A stretch of 64,000 nt of DNA from Diabrotica undecimpunctata (GCF_040954645.1 NC_092808.1:13507883-13571882); one strand, 5' to 3'. Positions 32,238-45,039 are shown, numbered from the stretch's first letter. Notes: generated by a model not told the origin, from the sequence alone. Made by a program: numbers and translations.

Positions 32238-32395
32238 TACTTCTTCTTCTTCAAGTGCCATCTCCGCGGCGGAGGTCGGTAATCATTATAGCTATTCGGA
32301 CTTTTGAGACGGCTGCTCTAAAAAGTTCATTTGATGTACATCCGTAATACTCTAACAACCATGACATTCTACGGCTCCCTATACTTACCTTTTTT
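32238..32395 (-). pseudogene. RTE-like LINE, short 3' end copy facing the previous one
   Basis: Nearly the same as 8494-8640: on the plus strand CTTCTTCTTCAAGTGCCATC, then GCGGCGGAGGTCGG and AAAGTTCATTTGATGTACAT. It is thus the complement of a GAA-tailed 3' end. The two 3' tails face each other about 65 bp apart. Confidence 0.85.
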
Positions 32396-32499
32396 AGATA
32401 AATACTCAGAAAATATAAAAAAAATCGAATGTTGAGCAGTTATAAAGAAAAAAAAAGAAAACAAATGAATTAGAATATATTAGAAAAGGTTTAAATCTG

Positions 32500-32740
32500 A
32501 TCTGAAATGTCCGAAATACTCCAGCTTTCTCTGCTTGATACTTTTTATGATCTCAGTAGTCTTCTCAATGCCAATTTTAGGTCTCTGTTACATAACACTT
32601 TGGACATAATTCTAAAAGCCGCTCTAGCCTGCTCTATCCTAGATGTAATTTCGCCGTGACTTTCTGCGTTACAATTTAATTGCTATCCAAGGTAAACGAT
32701 TTTATCAACGATTCTATCACTCGACATTGCTATCAGAAAA
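32500..32740 (-). pseudogene. RTE-like LINE, small internal fragment
   Basis: Minus-strand reading gives SRIEQARAAFRIMSKVLCNR followed by DLKL, the RIEKAR..F..M block after the YADD region. Only about 60 codons are recognisable. Confidence 0.7.
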
Positions 32741-33241
32741 GTGTACATTATAATGACTGTCTTGTATTTTTATTATTATAGAGAGAATATATACAACTAG
32801 ATCCATCAACATTATTTCAAAAAGATTAAATTTGTTGACCTGTTCAATAGTAACTTTAAAATATAAATTTTTGTTATGATCTACAAACACATCCGTTAAC
32901 ATTATTGACCCAAAAGACGAATGATCGTGACGTTAAGCCACAATACGAAAATAGAACTCCACCCCTGTGCTTTAGCCCACAAAAACCACTAAATTGCCTT
33001 TCGGCGTGTACATTCTTAAGCAGCTTTTGTTGTAGTTGTAGAGAAGCATGAGGCTGTCTTCATGGCTTGTTATAAGTTTGTCGATTCCTAAATGGGATCT
33101 TAAATATCTGCCGACAGACAGTGGAAACAAAATCACACTATAGATATTTTATTTACCTGCTGCTGAGTGGTTAGCGTGAACATCAATACCAGATTATTTA
33201 TTTTGTGGGTGTAGGTGTAGTTAACAATTATAGAAGGTATA

Positions 33242-33244
<3 letters not shown>

Positions 33245-33298
<54 letters not shown>
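33245..33298. repeat. (TA)n microsatellite
   Basis: About 26 TA units without interruption. Confidence 0.98.
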
Positions 33299-33299
<1 letters not shown>

Positions 33300-34637
33300 T
33301 ATTATGATCTGCCTTTTCTTACTTTTTATTTAACTCTTTATTTATTTAATTACTTTAATTAATTATCCAAGTGTCGCAAATCATATAAAAAAACAATCTC
33401 AGGGTGCCATTTTATAAAAATAATAAATCAGCTTAGGTTATACTTATATTATCTCGTGGCTTCAAGTATCTCTTAATTGTTCCTTCTCGGGATAAAATAA
33501 GGAAAGGAAATAAATAGAAATAACATAAATATACAAATACAAAATATCTTTTATTATCAAAAGAAATAATACGAAAATTTTTAAATATTGCAATTTTTGT
33601 TCATATGTTTTTGTACAAACAATTCTGAATATTATAAAAAGAAACCTTTGAAATTTATTACGCAATATTTATAATTATTGTTTGAAGTAAAAAAAAACTT
33701 TTATAAACTTGATGGTATCTTAAATAGCGATAATTTTTGTTCTTCTGATAGTATAGAGCCTTTTATTTGAAACATACAAAAGAAAATTTTGTCATAAAAA
33801 TTTTTGACTGACCTTTTAACTCACACACGACGATGTCTTCTTTCGACCAGAACAGCTCCCCCTTGTTGATTATGTTAGGCTACCAATCAAAGCCTTCTCC
33901 GTTCTAAGTGTCTACCTGTCAGCATACCAGCAAACTCTTTCTCCAAAAACACGAGCAGGCCTCCTTTATCAGTACTCGTTCAACAAACTCCAAAATTCTC
34001 TACTCTATTTCATATACTAACAATCTTTCACTTGGACTTTATAGAATACAGGAGGTATTCGACTTCTCAGCTTGGATCTATCTCTCGTTCCACCTTTCAG
34101 CCAATCACTTCTAATTATTTAACTACTGGCACTTGCTTCTATATTGACTACACAAAACTTCCACTGCTTCTCTCCGATGACCATCACATAATAAATCTTT
34201 TTTATTCCAAACCTTCAAAACATTCACTCTCTTTTTTCCAGTCCAAACTCGCTAACCAATCAGAAAATTTCTATATCCCGCCTCTTAATTGATATCAGTA
34301 AAACCCAAGCATCGCTTGTAAACAAATTTCTTTGAAAATGATAACGGTTTTTTGTCACTTACTTTCTAGATATAATAACTAGGTACCTGGCGGCTTTTGG
34401 CCTTTCCAGCGAAACAAAAACAAAGGCTTTTAAATATCTACAAATATCGGGAAACAATTGTCTATTCACTTTAAAGTATTTACTAATGTTTTTCAGTCCT
34501 TCAAGGTAAAACTCATTATGGATAAACCCACTGCTTAAAACTACTTATAACAATTATTTACAAATCGATGTACAGGGCGTTGGAAATTCATGTGCCATCA
34601 AATTTTTATTCTATCTTTGATTGATAAAATGAATCAT

Positions 34638-34641
<4 letters not shown>

Positions 34642-34701
<60 letters not shown>
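34642..34701. repeat. (TA)n microsatellite
   Basis: About 30 TA units, the longest run in the window. Confidence 0.98.
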
Positions 34702-34705
<4 letters not shown>

Positions 34706-36054
34706 ACATAATTATTGTTTTTAAACATATTATTTAGTTTATATAATGATATCAAATTATATTTGCTATCAAATGATATTTATTTATATTTTCATAATTC
34801 CATATAAATATAATTTCATATAAATACAATGTTGGATTTTTGCAATTATCAATTTGACTATTGTATTAAATGCAATAAAAAGACATGTTTATATTTATAC
34901 AGTCACAGCGGAAGAGTCCATTCCAACGATAGGTGAGAGAGGTTTCATAATTTTTTGTACAGAAAACGTAAATAAGATCTTACTAACGAATGCGATAAAT
35001 CATAAAAAAAGATACGCCTAGAAAAGCTGTTGCTGAGTAGAAATTTGATTATTGAGTAGAGTTGAGTTGTAGCATTTGAGTCGAAAATATTATATATAGA
35101 GAGAGATACAGAATAGTAAAAACAGCAATTCTGTTGATTAATATAAAACTTCGCGCTAATCTACAGTACCACCTACTGAACCCTTTTTTTATTTAATAAT
35201 AATTAAATTAGCATCAATTTTTTTTTATATTGCAAAAATTAAAATGTTTGCATTAAACGTGCCTAACGCTCAAGATGCAAGTCCAACAAGTGCATAAATT
35301 TCATAATGCTCGAATATTCCTATAAATACTGGTATTTTGTCGACAGTGTACGGTTTAGCCAAAGTATATTATTTCATTTGAAAAAGTCGACTGACAATTA
35401 TTTTACTTACCTTTGCAAAAGGAATGTTGCAACAAATCTACTGCCTAGAAATTAACTCAAGAGAATATATCATTTACTGGCCGAATAATGGCCGAAAGCG
35501 AGGTGCTAAATCTCATTAGGCGCTATTTAACAATAGCTGTTTTAAGTTGAGAGCGAGAATGGCAGCTTCCAAGTCTGTGCGTTGACCCCTCTAATTATGG
35601 AGATCTAATAAAAATTTCTTTGCTTTGAAAAAATAAACCAAGTGCGTTTAGAAAAGCTAAGAAAATAAGTCGAAAGTTGTTTATGACACTTTTGTTTGTC
35701 GACGAATAAGGAATTTACGCATTTAACGGGGGAATACTATTTACTGTATCGCCTATAAAAATAATGTAAGGTGTGGATTATAAAATCTGTTACAATAAAG
35801 TTTAGTCTTTAGACAAGAAAAAAAAAACAAAAAATTATAGAAGTGTACTTACTAAACAAAAACCTGGTTCTTTATTTCACTACGATAATCATTTTTTTAT
35901 TGAGCTCATCTGTCATTCTTCAACAGAATTTTTGATCATGAAAAATATAAACATGCAAACCTACACCGTATTTAGACCATTCTCTGTGAGATTGTACAGA
36001 TACATAAAATAATCGTAATTACATATCTTACGAAATCGTATATATATTCAGGAA

Positions 36055-36425
36055 TTCTGCAGTATTCACTGCCTTCACTCGCTCAAATGTTTCCATCTCT
36101 CTCTCTGTTGTCCCATTCTCCATCATTTAGGCCTCTCTTACTCATGGCGTCGTCTACTTCGTTCCTCCAGGATTTTCTGTGTCGTCCTCTTTTCCTCCTT
36201 TCTATGGGGCTCCATTGGGTTATTCTCTTTATCCATCTGCTGTCGCTAGTTCTTACATGTCCATACCACTTTAGTCTTGTATTCTATATATGTTTGTATG
36301 TCTGTTTCTATTGATGTTCTTTGCTTTATTTCGTCATTACTTCTCCTATCCATTCTTGTTACTCTGCAGCATCTTCGCAGCCATTCCATCTCTGTTGCTA
36401 CTATCTTACTGGTATATATATCCTC
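36055..36425 (-). pseudogene. RTE-like LINE, C-terminus
   Basis: ATEMEWLRRCCRVTRMDRRS and the following NDEIKQRT match the ALEMDWLRR.CR..R..R..N.EI..R block of a LINE subfamily. After frame loss the sequence continues with pieces such as WIKRITQWSP and KRGRPRRTWRNDVDDA. It abuts the jockey-like copy at about 36425, and the two share an open frame across the junction. Confidence 0.8.
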
Positions 36426-38445
36426 TTCTCTCTTGAACAAATATTTATGTGTTGTAGAAATGTATCCTAATCTAAAACGTGTTATTAGGACTTGATGTTG
36501 TCGCTTTGAAGGCAAGAAGTCCCATGGACGGACGGAAGATTTTATTTCTATCAATTTATTGGTGCTTCTATTCCATTGTTTTTGCCAAACATCGTGCAAT
36601 TTTGCTTTTAAGTAAAATTTTAAATCAAACTGCACCGTTAGATTTTCCACTGATGCGACTGTACTGATTACTGTGGACCTAGCTAGACTATCTGCCTTTT
36701 CAAAATACAATATATTCCAACGTGTGACGGTACCCAGAGGAACTCTACTGTCAAATTGTTTTGATATATACGATATAAAATTAACTTAATCTGCTGCAAT
36801 GTTGTTGTGAGAGGGATAAATCTGAGAAATTGATGTCAGACAACTAACTGAATCAGATATTATAAAAGATTTCGGAAGCTTTTTTTTTCTAGAATAAAGG
36901 TTAAGGTTTAGGGCCTCAATTATGGCAAATAGTTCTTCTGAAAAAAATACTTGTCTCAGGATACAATTTATAGATGGGATGGTTATGAGATATCACAAAG
37001 CATGCTCCTATTCCATGTATGGTCTTAGATGCGTTCGTGTATATAAGATGGTAATTTTTGTACTGTGTGAGAACATGGAGAAAGTGAGTTTTAAAAAAAT
37101 TGGGTATCACGTTATTTTTGTTATATGCTGTAAGTTTAAGGCTACAAAGTGGAGAGCAAATGGGACGTAGTTCAATATTAAAATCTAATAAGTATCTACC
37201 AGCTCGTTCATAGAAAGGTACAGGACCCCTATTTATTTTTTGATAGGCTTCCTGATGGAGAGCTGGATTTTTTTGGGTTAGATTTTATATTCGAGACATA
37301 CGATAGAGTTAAGTATTTTTTTCTTAGGTTTAAGGGTGGCTCTTCAGCTTCACAAAGTAAACTATCCACAGGACTGGCGCAATATGCTCCAAGAGCAAGT
37401 CTAACGGCTGAACTCTAAAGAGCATCCAAAGTTTTGAGCAATGCTTGGTTTGCGGAGTTACACAACACATCCGTAGTCCAGTTTTGATCTAATTAAAGCT
37501 CTACATAAATTTTTTGCTGTTGGAAAATCTGCTCCAAAATTTTTATGTAATACAGATTTCATCATGTTTAATCCAGCTTGGCACGATAGTCTTAATGAGT
37601 GTATATTACTTGTCCAGCTTAATTTTAAGTTCAGTTGCATCCCTAGAAATTTTATTTCTTTTATATATTCTATGGGAGAATTGTATAAAAATAAATTTGG
37701 GAGCTTTGGTGGATTTGATTTTCGTGAAAAATGTATAACTTTTGTTTTTGTGGTGAAAAACTGAAGCCCAATATTGTTAGATCACAATTCTATCGACTCC
37801 AGAGCTGCAGCAATACGATTATGAGCCAATAACATGTTTTTATTTCTTGCTAGAATTACCAGATCATCAGCGTACAAAAAAGTTTTAATTGTACCATTGC
37901 AGTACGACACAACATTGTTAATAGCAATTAAAAATACCGCTACGCTTAGATTCGAGCCTTGTGGAATTCTAGTTTTCTGCCAATCCGACAAATGGTTATT
38001 GATTCGAACTGGGCAATATCGTTGCCACAGAAAGTTTGAAATAAAAGCAAACATGTTACCGTGAATCTTTCAATTGTGGAGTGTAGATAAAATATCATAG
38101 CGCCGTACTGTATCAAAAGCCTTTTTTACATCAAAGAATACGGCTAAACATTCTTGATTGCATATAAATGCTTCATGAATTTTAGATTCCAATGATATTA
38201 AGTTATCTAATGATGATCGACTTTTCCTAAATCCACTTTGTTCGGGTATAATGGTATAAGATGTTTATGTTCAATATACCACATGAGTCGATTGGCAATG
38301 ACATTTTCTAGCAACTTATACATTGCATTCGTGAGAGAGATTGGTCTATAGAGGAGATGTTCTGCTTCAAATTTAAGTTTACCTGCTTTGTATATTGGAA
38401 CTTTGTATATCGAAAAGTTGCAATAATAGTTCTTGGCTTACTAGT
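36425..38445 (-). pseudogene. jockey-like LINE: reverse transcriptase and RNase H
   Basis: From 38445 downward: LYRPISLTNAMYKLLENVIA, a broken motif A region, IPQGSNLSVAVFLIAINNVV (motif B), IKTFLYADDLVILARN (catalytic YADD intact) at about 37875, IKFLGMQLNLKLSWTSNIH, LIRSKLDYGC, YHLIYTNASKTIHGIGACFV (RNase H) near 37050, and finally VLITRFRLGYISTTHKYLF, the jockey tail, near 36430-36480. Stops and shifts break it. It is 5' truncated; its C-terminal Cys knuckle is missing where it meets the next LINE. Confidence 0.85.
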
Positions 38446-38449
38446 GGTA

Positions 38450-39424
38450 GGTTCTTTAGATTTCATGTTTTGTTCCTGCATTTTTGTACATACATATGTA
38501 TATTTTATTTTCTAAGGTTTTGACAAAGTTTTAAATATAAAAAGTGCAATAACTCAAATGTACTTTTTTTGACATTACTTGTTTTATTCCTGTGATTCTA
38601 TTGATAGTTGTTCTAATTTTTATTTAATATTAAAGAAGTAAAAACGGAAAAATGATTAATTACTATTAGTCGATCTAATGAATTTTAAAACAAATTATTA
38701 GATTAATTCAACTAACGTATTTTGAATCTCTGTATTTGCTATCTGATTATAAAAATATTCACAAATTTACAAATAACACAATCCATGGTTATGTCTATTT
38801 CCTTCTAGAAATAGAATTTTTCATTTCTAACAAGCTTAACCCTCTATATAAACGGGAAAGTGTAGCAACTGGCTGAAATAACAAAAGAACAAAATAGAAC
38901 TATAATTCAAGATTAAGTAGATATAAATTGAGCATATCTCTATATATTCAACAAGCTTATCAGAACGAAACCATCTTTACCATTTAATTTAATGAACGTT
39001 TTCTCTTTATTAGTCCTTTATACCTATTAGTCGGGTATATATAATGCAATCTTATCTTTTTTCAAAATAAACGTATGGTTTACTTCGGTTTTATTCCTGC
39101 TGTTGAGAGAAATTTATTTAGAAAAGGCAGTATAAAGAAAGAAAACTATTTCTTTATAATAAAGCAATTATTATGAATACAGAAAGTAAATTAATAATTT
39201 TGTTAGGGAGTGGTAGAGAAGACTAATAAAATATGCTTCTAAATTTAAGAGAGAAGCATCAAAAGTCAGTCTACTAATTAGACTAACGAAAAACGGGAAC
39301 AATGTGCATTATAAAAGACAATTACAAATGAAATACAATGAATCTATTTATTTTGAATATCCCTGCAAATGAAGAAAATGAAAATTTTGGAATATTGCTG
39401 TAGTCTTTCGTTTATTTCTACAGC
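38450..39424. other. No gene recognised
   Basis: AT-rich sequence with no motif or repeat that I can support. Confidence 0.45.
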
Positions 39425-39905
39425 ATATTTACTTAATATATAACACCATAATTAGGCCAATATTATTATATGCAGGAGAAACAATGACGATGGTTAAAAA
39501 AGATGAAGAAGACTTAAGAATAACAGAGAGAAAGATTATGAGAACCATACTAGGACCAATCAGAACAGAGCAAAATGAATATAGAAGCAGAACAAATGCA
39601 GAGATTAAGGAAGAACTTAAGGAAGACATCGTAACTAAAATAAAGCAATGCAGAGTTAGATGGTTAGGTCACATTTGGCGAGCAGGCGATGAGGTAGTGA
39701 CATACGCAATGATAGAATGGAATCCAGGAGGAAGAAAGAGAAAGGGACGACCGAGATCAAAGTAGCTGCAAGAAGTTGAAGAAGACCTCCAAAGGGCAGG
39801 AGTCAGATAATGGAGAGGAAGAACTAGAGACAGGAGAAAATGAAGAGATATTGTCAAGAAGATAAGAAAACAAAAGAGACTGATCCACTCAAGAAATAGG
39901 ATCTA
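39425..39905 (+). pseudogene. RTE-like LINE, C-terminus
   Basis: Preceded by IRPILLYAGETMTM, the 94-codon ORF reads ERKIMRTILGPIRTEQNEYR, IKQCRVRWLGHIWR, then MIEWNPGGRKRKGRPRSK. After a stop it continues with LQEVEEDLQRAG. This is the VLTYG.E.W..., ER.ILR.I.GP, RLRWLGH..R, GRP..RW order. The last residues decay into a tail without a clear GAA run. Confidence 0.82.
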
Positions 39906-40058
39906 GAAAGCATTCGCGGTTTAACCCCACCCTGGGGTATATATAGCCATTATATATTAACTATTTTTATCCTTTTCTATTTTTTTAAATAAATTTGACA
40001 ATAATTAACATTTTTTGGTACTGAGTGTCACCAATTTCGTAGTTATAAAATTTAAGTA

Positions 40059-42664
40059 CCGTGAAATGGTGTGAGATTGATCAACTTTAACTTTATTTGA
40101 TTTAAATTTTAAACGTTTTTGTGACTGTTTATATTAAACACTTCACGTGTTATATTAATATCTAAAGAGTAGTGATTTAACACTAGTTTTTAATAATTAA
40201 GAAAATCCACTTATCTCATAAAAAAAGGGTGATCAATCTTAGACCCGTACTGGGGTGAGATTGATCATGATGATTTTATAGCATGAAACAGTAGTGCTTT
40301 TAAATAGGATCAATCTTAACCCTGACTAATTCGGTCAGACAGTTCTTCGAATTTTTACAAAGGGGTGAGATTGATCGTGCGGGGTGAGAATGATTACACT
40401 ATTTTTATTGTACTATTCGTTATTTATACAAAAAAAAACATATTTTAACAACTAAAAATGTAATTCAGAACAATTTATAAAAAACGAAAATTTGATTTAA
40501 CATTCTTTTATATTAATTTCTCCGCGAAAATGATATTTTGTATCCTATCAGAAATCGTCTTAAGTGTCGGATCTGGTAGTAAGGCAACTACTTCCTTGAA
40601 GGGAACAGTGGATATATCATTTTCAATTATTTTAAAAACTTTCCTCGATCCTGCTAGTTTAAGTCCTTGAATTTCGATTTCTTCTCCTTCTAAAACTCCT
40701 TTTACCCGACAGACATAGCGAAATTCCGTCTTTTTCCAAGAACCAGACAAAAATCTCACTAACAGGAATTTTCCCTTCGTGATAATTTCTAATGAAGGGC
40801 AGAAGTATTCAACCTCCTCTTCATCTTTGTTAATATCAACATCACTGTTGGTTTAGGTGCTGCAACACTTTGACCAGGTTCAGCTGCTAATAGTTTTCTT
40901 TTACGTCTAGGTTTTTCAGAGCCGGAATTGTACCTCAAGTCTTTCAAGTTAGTAATGGAGCATCAAAGCTTTGCTTGATCAATAGTGTCTTGTGGTAGCT
41001 TTTCCAAAACTCGATTGGGGTTGAATGGTGCAATGCCACATACATTCAAACTCAGAAAGTAAATTTCTTTTTATAGCACTTTTCTCTCCATCTAGATTTT
41101 TAGGTGGTACTTTATTCATGATTTCATCATAGAGATAAAGTGTTTGCTTTAACAGCTTAGGAAATTCATTTTTCGGAATGCCAGGAGGTTTAGGAATTTT
41201 GCATTTTCCATGATGTTAAAGTTTTCCTTCAGCTTTCTTTTAAGGACCTAAAAATGCGACATCCAATGGCTGGCAAAGATTAGTAGAGTTGGCTGGTAAG
41301 CATGCAAATATTATATTATTTTCTTCATATTGTCTCAGAACATCCGGATTCAAATGAGATGCCTAGCATGTGGTAAGAAGCAAGTGACAAACCAATCACT
41401 GAATGTTGACATATCAATCCAACCATGGAAGGTTCGATTATATCGTGTCCCCAGTGAGCAACATGGCTGTTCGCAGCATGGGCTGCCCTTGGGACCATTT
41501 TCTGTCTAAGTATCCCATCAATTTTCCGCCTTGTATATGACGTAAGGTGGCAGAAGTATACCTGAGGCGGATCCAAAAATCATTATCGATGTAGCAGATT
41601 TTGAATGGCTGCATATTTTTTCGAGATATTTAGTACCTCTTCGGTAGATGCACAATTTTTTTTCGGGTCATCTGAGACGATGGACTCGTCGTAATTAAAA
41701 CATATTTTCAACTGGAACATTTTCAATCGTTTGTTGTAAATTGTCAAAATATTTTTTAATCAGGTCCGGAGATACTTCTGCTCGGCTTTTTCTAATATTA
41801 GTTGCTAATCGTTTACCAGCAACATCCGTGTCTCTTTAACAAGCTATTTACCCAGTAAATTCCAGGAATATTCTCCTTAAATCTAGATACACTTCTACCA
41901 GTTTTGTCCAAAAAACTTTTGACGAACATTCTCAAATCCATTGCACTTAGAGGATATCCCCAAATCTGCACACGTTAAAATGCTATTTATAATGGATACT
42001 TCTTCATATTATGTGAATACAGATTGTCCACTTGTTTTCTTAATCTTCCTTCCATGGTACTTGTTATTTAAAGTTCCGCAGGACAATTTGTATTTTTTTG
42101 CGGCTTTTCTTAGCAATAATCCATTTTCCAATATTTCATGCAACGCCTGATTAACTTGTTCTCTACTGCCTAATTGTCTTTTGTACGTTCTTCCCATTTT
42201 GATTGATTATCTTCTGTATCTGTAACAAAAATTATAAATTAATTTCTAGAACGTACGTAACATGGGGTTAGATTGATCACTTGATCAATGTCACCCCATT
42301 CAATATTATCCGCCATATTAAAAAAGCTGGCGTTAGTTAAAATGCTATATACTTAAAATAATTATTACAGAACCATACAAAATAATTTAATAACACTAGA
42401 AATAGCGAACTTACCTCTGTTCTTTCTCTACCATTAAAAGTACACAAACTATAAAAATAGGCCAAAAATTATGGTTAATTTCAAAGCCACATAACTTCTT
42501 CCCAATGCCAATTGCAATTGCAAACTAACAACGACGTGAACTGATCATAGTCATGATCCAAGAAATGAATAGTGACACGTCCAGAAACAATTTTACATTG
42601 TTGCCGGTTGTATCTACATATATGTGATACAACGACAAATGATCAATCTCACCCCATTTTACGG
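40059..42664 (-). mobile_element. pogo-type DNA transposon, full length but broken
   Basis: The ends read CCGTGAAATGGTGTGAGATT (40059 on) and, complemented, CCGTAAAATGGGGTGAGATT (42664 back), about 26-bp inverted repeats, each flanked by TA (40057-40058, 42665-42666), the duplication used by the Tc1/mariner/pogo superfamily. GGGGTGAGATTGATC-like words also recur inside at about 40251, 40362, 40380 and 42264 and may be subterminal transposase sites. The single gene runs on the minus strand. Confidence 0.82.
40505..42197 (-). pseudogene. pogo-type transposase (psq-like HTH plus DDE), pseudogene
   Basis: It starts at 42197 with MGRTYKRQLGSR and LRKAAKKYKLSCGTLNNKYH, a pipsqueak/CENP-B-type helix-turn-helix. 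Further on come KICFNYDESIVSDDPKKN (first catalytic Asp) at about 41650-41700, then LNPDVLRQYEENNI and LPANSTNLCQPLDVAF near 41240-41350. The GDN block with the second catalytic Asp, expected between them, appears deleted. The C-terminal region 40759-40508 is open (FLLVRFLSGSWKKTEFRYV, ending in a FAEKLI run). Multiple frameshifts and stops. It should have cut and pasted the element at 40059-42664. Confidence 0.78.
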
Positions 42665-42814
42665 TAGTGTATTTCCTTGGATCTTTGGGTTGTCAATTGT
42701 CGCTACCTACCCAAAGCAATGACCTAAATATTGTTTTTTAGTTGGTCAAGTGAGTCGTTGCTTACTTATTTAATCCGAAATCCGTGTAAGTTCACCGAAT
42801 ACACTTTATTTACT

Positions 42815-43035
42815 CATTCAGATAATAGATGGACAAAGCGGATACTGGAATGGAGACCAAGAGATGATGCCTACCGAAGCAGAGGTCGTCCACCAACACG
42901 TTGGACTGACGATCTAAGACGTTGTCATAGGAATTGGATGCAAGAGGCACAAGATCGAAATAGATGGAAAATTATGAGGGAGATCTATGTCCAGCAGTGG
43001 ATAAGCGAAGATTGAATCATGATGATGATGACTCA
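42815..43035 (+). pseudogene. LINE 3' end, second tail type (GAT-rich)
   Basis: NRWTKRILEWRPRDDAYRSR, GRPPTRWTDDLRRC and YVQQWISED form the open C-terminus of a LINE subfamily that also occurs at 60800-61560. The stop is followed by ATCATGATGATGATG instead of a GAA run. Only about 65 codons remain, placed directly after the pogo element. Confidence 0.85.
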
Positions 43036-44028
43036 TTCAATCTCTTATAATTTTAAATAAATATAAGGTTGAATGCTCGGATAAATGAACTTTGATCAAA
43101 TAAAAGGCATATATCGAGCACAGTTTAATTTAATCTTGCCCAAGAACTTTCGATCCCTAGATCATCTTCAGGGGCATCTGAAATAAGCCAAGAAACGTTT
43201 TTTTAACTAAAGAAATTGATTAATTTCCATAAAAACTCGAAGTTTATGGTTGATAAGAGTTTTTATGTGATTAATGTTTATAGACTTACTTCGTCAATTG
43301 CGGTCTATCCGACAAGAATAAAATGTCATAAACATATAATTGTACAACACACTACACTACACAAGGACAAACAAACACTTTAAAATTATTGAAGAACAGC
43401 TACATTGCGTACTGAAGCCGAAGACAGAATGGCTCCCGATCTAACGGAAATGTTGGGGTGACATGTGACAAATGACAGCTTGGATGAGCAGTAACAATCA
43501 TAGATATGTGATCTGCATCTTTTAAAAATTCTATGAAACTAAGTATTGACCAAAGGTCCAACTGACACTACTATAGGAGGTCACTGATGAAATATAAAAT
43601 TATATAGAATATTTTTAAGTAGATTGAATAATCCAGATCTTACACTCAAACCTGTCTATAATAATTAGGGTGTTACTTTGAGAGCAACTGAAGTCGACGT
43701 AAAGTATGAATGCAAGAAATAGACTAAACAATATATTAGACAGTGGGTAGTTGACTACAATAAAATGGTCTACCAAGCACTATCAGTACTGTAGAAAGGA
43801 AGAAATCTGACTATGTAATTAAAATACTAAAAATTAAAAATCAAAATTGAAAGCAAAGTATATAAATGGGGTGTAATTTAAGTAGTTCAGTTGAACCCAC
43901 AGTCAATGGTAGAACTATAAAATTAATATGGATATGGTCAGTGCAGGAAGTCTAAACAGTCGAGCTGGGTCCCCTATGAGGTGAAGCTGTAATAAAGTTT
44001 TTAAAAATAGGTTTAAATTTAGTACAAT

Positions 44029-45000
44029 TCAAATTAATTTGAGTATTAAGACAGTGAGAGGTTCCATTTGTTTCCCTTGTAATCTCCAAATCTTCAAATA
44101 AATCCAACTCCATATAGTTTTTCTTTCTACTAATGTCATGTAAGATAGATGAACCAGTGTTGATGTTAAATTGTGTTTACTGGATAATAAGTGTTGACCA
44201 AAACTTGAAGAGTTTGGTCTTTTCAAATGTTCTGAAACTCTAGTGGATAACTTTCTAATGGTTCTACCTACATAAGAGGCATCACAATCATCACATTTTA
44301 ATTTGTAAATACCACTTTTGTCAAGTGTGTTCATCCTATCTTTGGTGTTGATTAAAAAGGAACCTAAGGTGTTGTGTGACTTGAAGGAAATTTTGATGTT
44401 ATCAATTGTAGAAGTAAAAAGTTTAGATATTTTATTGGAAATGCTGCTAATATAAGTGAAGGAGAAATATCTGGTGTTATTTGAAGTATTAGGTTGAAGA
44501 AAACATTGTGATGGATATGCAACCTTTTCTGAAATTTTTAGTTTAGCTCTATTTAGAAGCTTATAGATAATGTTAGCATCATAACCATTATTCAAAGCAA
44601 TTTGTTTAAGAGTATTAAGTTCTGAATTAAAATTATCATTAGAAAGTGGAAATTTGAGTAACCTATGAATGTAACTGTTGAAAGCAGCCATTTTATGTTG
44701 GGTTGGATGATTAGATGTTTCATGTATAACATGATCTGTTTGGGTAGGTTTTCTGTAAATATTGTACTCTAAAGAATCTTTATTACGGGATATAGTCATA
44801 TCTAAGAAGTTCAACTTGAATCTGAATCTGACAAAAAGTGTTTGTTTGTCCTTGTGTAGTGTAGTGTGTTGTACAATTATATGTTTATGACATTTTATTC
44901 TTGTCGGATAGGCCGCAATTGACGAAGTAAGTCTATAAACGTTAATCACATAAAAACTCTTATCAACCATAAACTTCGAGTTTTTATCGAAGTTAATCAA
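44029..45000 (-). CDS. Penelope-like ORF, C-terminal part with GIY-YIG endonuclease
   Basis: The 323-codon ORF is open. Its first ~55 codons lie inside the terminal repeat and are probably not native. From FKLNFLDMTISRNKD and YNIYRKPTQTDHVIHE onward it follows Penelope reverse transcriptase past the catalytic domain (the YVDD block itself is missing). Then SGIYKLKCDDCDASYVGRTI followed by RVSEHLK is the GIY-YIG endonuclease core, which nicks DNA in this class. Length is far below a full Penelope ORF, so it is a truncated copy whose frame happens to be intact. Confidence 0.85.
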   Translation of the reverse strand: MINFDKNSKFMVDKSFYVINVYRLTSSIAAYPTRIKCHKHIIVQHTTLHKDKQTLFVRFRFKLNFLDMTISRNKDSLEYNIYRKPTQTDHVIHETSNHPTQHKMAAFNSYIHRLLKFPLSNDNFNSELNTLKQIALNNGYDANIIYKLLNRAKLKISEKVAYPSQCFLQPNTSNNTRYFSFTYISSISNKISKLFTSTIDNIKISFKSHNTLGSFLINTKDRMNTLDKSGIYKLKCDDCDASYVGRTIRKLSTRVSEHLKRPNSSSFGQHLLSSKHNLTSTLVHLSYMTLVERKTIWSWIYLKIWRLQGKQMEPLTVLILKLI

Positions 45001-45039
45001 TTTCTTTAGTTAAAAAAACATTTCTTGGCTTATTTCAGA

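Larger units (their letters stand above)
32745..36050. other. AT-rich interval without recognised genes
   Basis: It holds two long (TA)n tracts (33245-33298, 34642-34701) and scattered short ORFs (for example 33462-33665, 33908-34292) without motifs. TGCTGAGTGGTTAGCGT near 33160 looks like a tRNA A-box but lacks a B-box. I see no coding structure. Confidence 0.5.

Noticed and set aside
33150..33200. GCTGAGTGGTTAGCGT as a tRNA or tRNA-derived SINE
   Set aside because: No B-box or cloverleaf follows; nothing else tRNA-like in the window.
34032..34292. ORFs rich in Ser, Phe and Tyr in 33.9-34.3 kb
   Set aside because: No homology recognised and the neighbouring frames are similarly open; not supportable as a gene.
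40508..40759. Stand-alone 83-codon gene
   Set aside because: It is the C-terminal part of the pogo-type transposase pseudogene in the same orientation.
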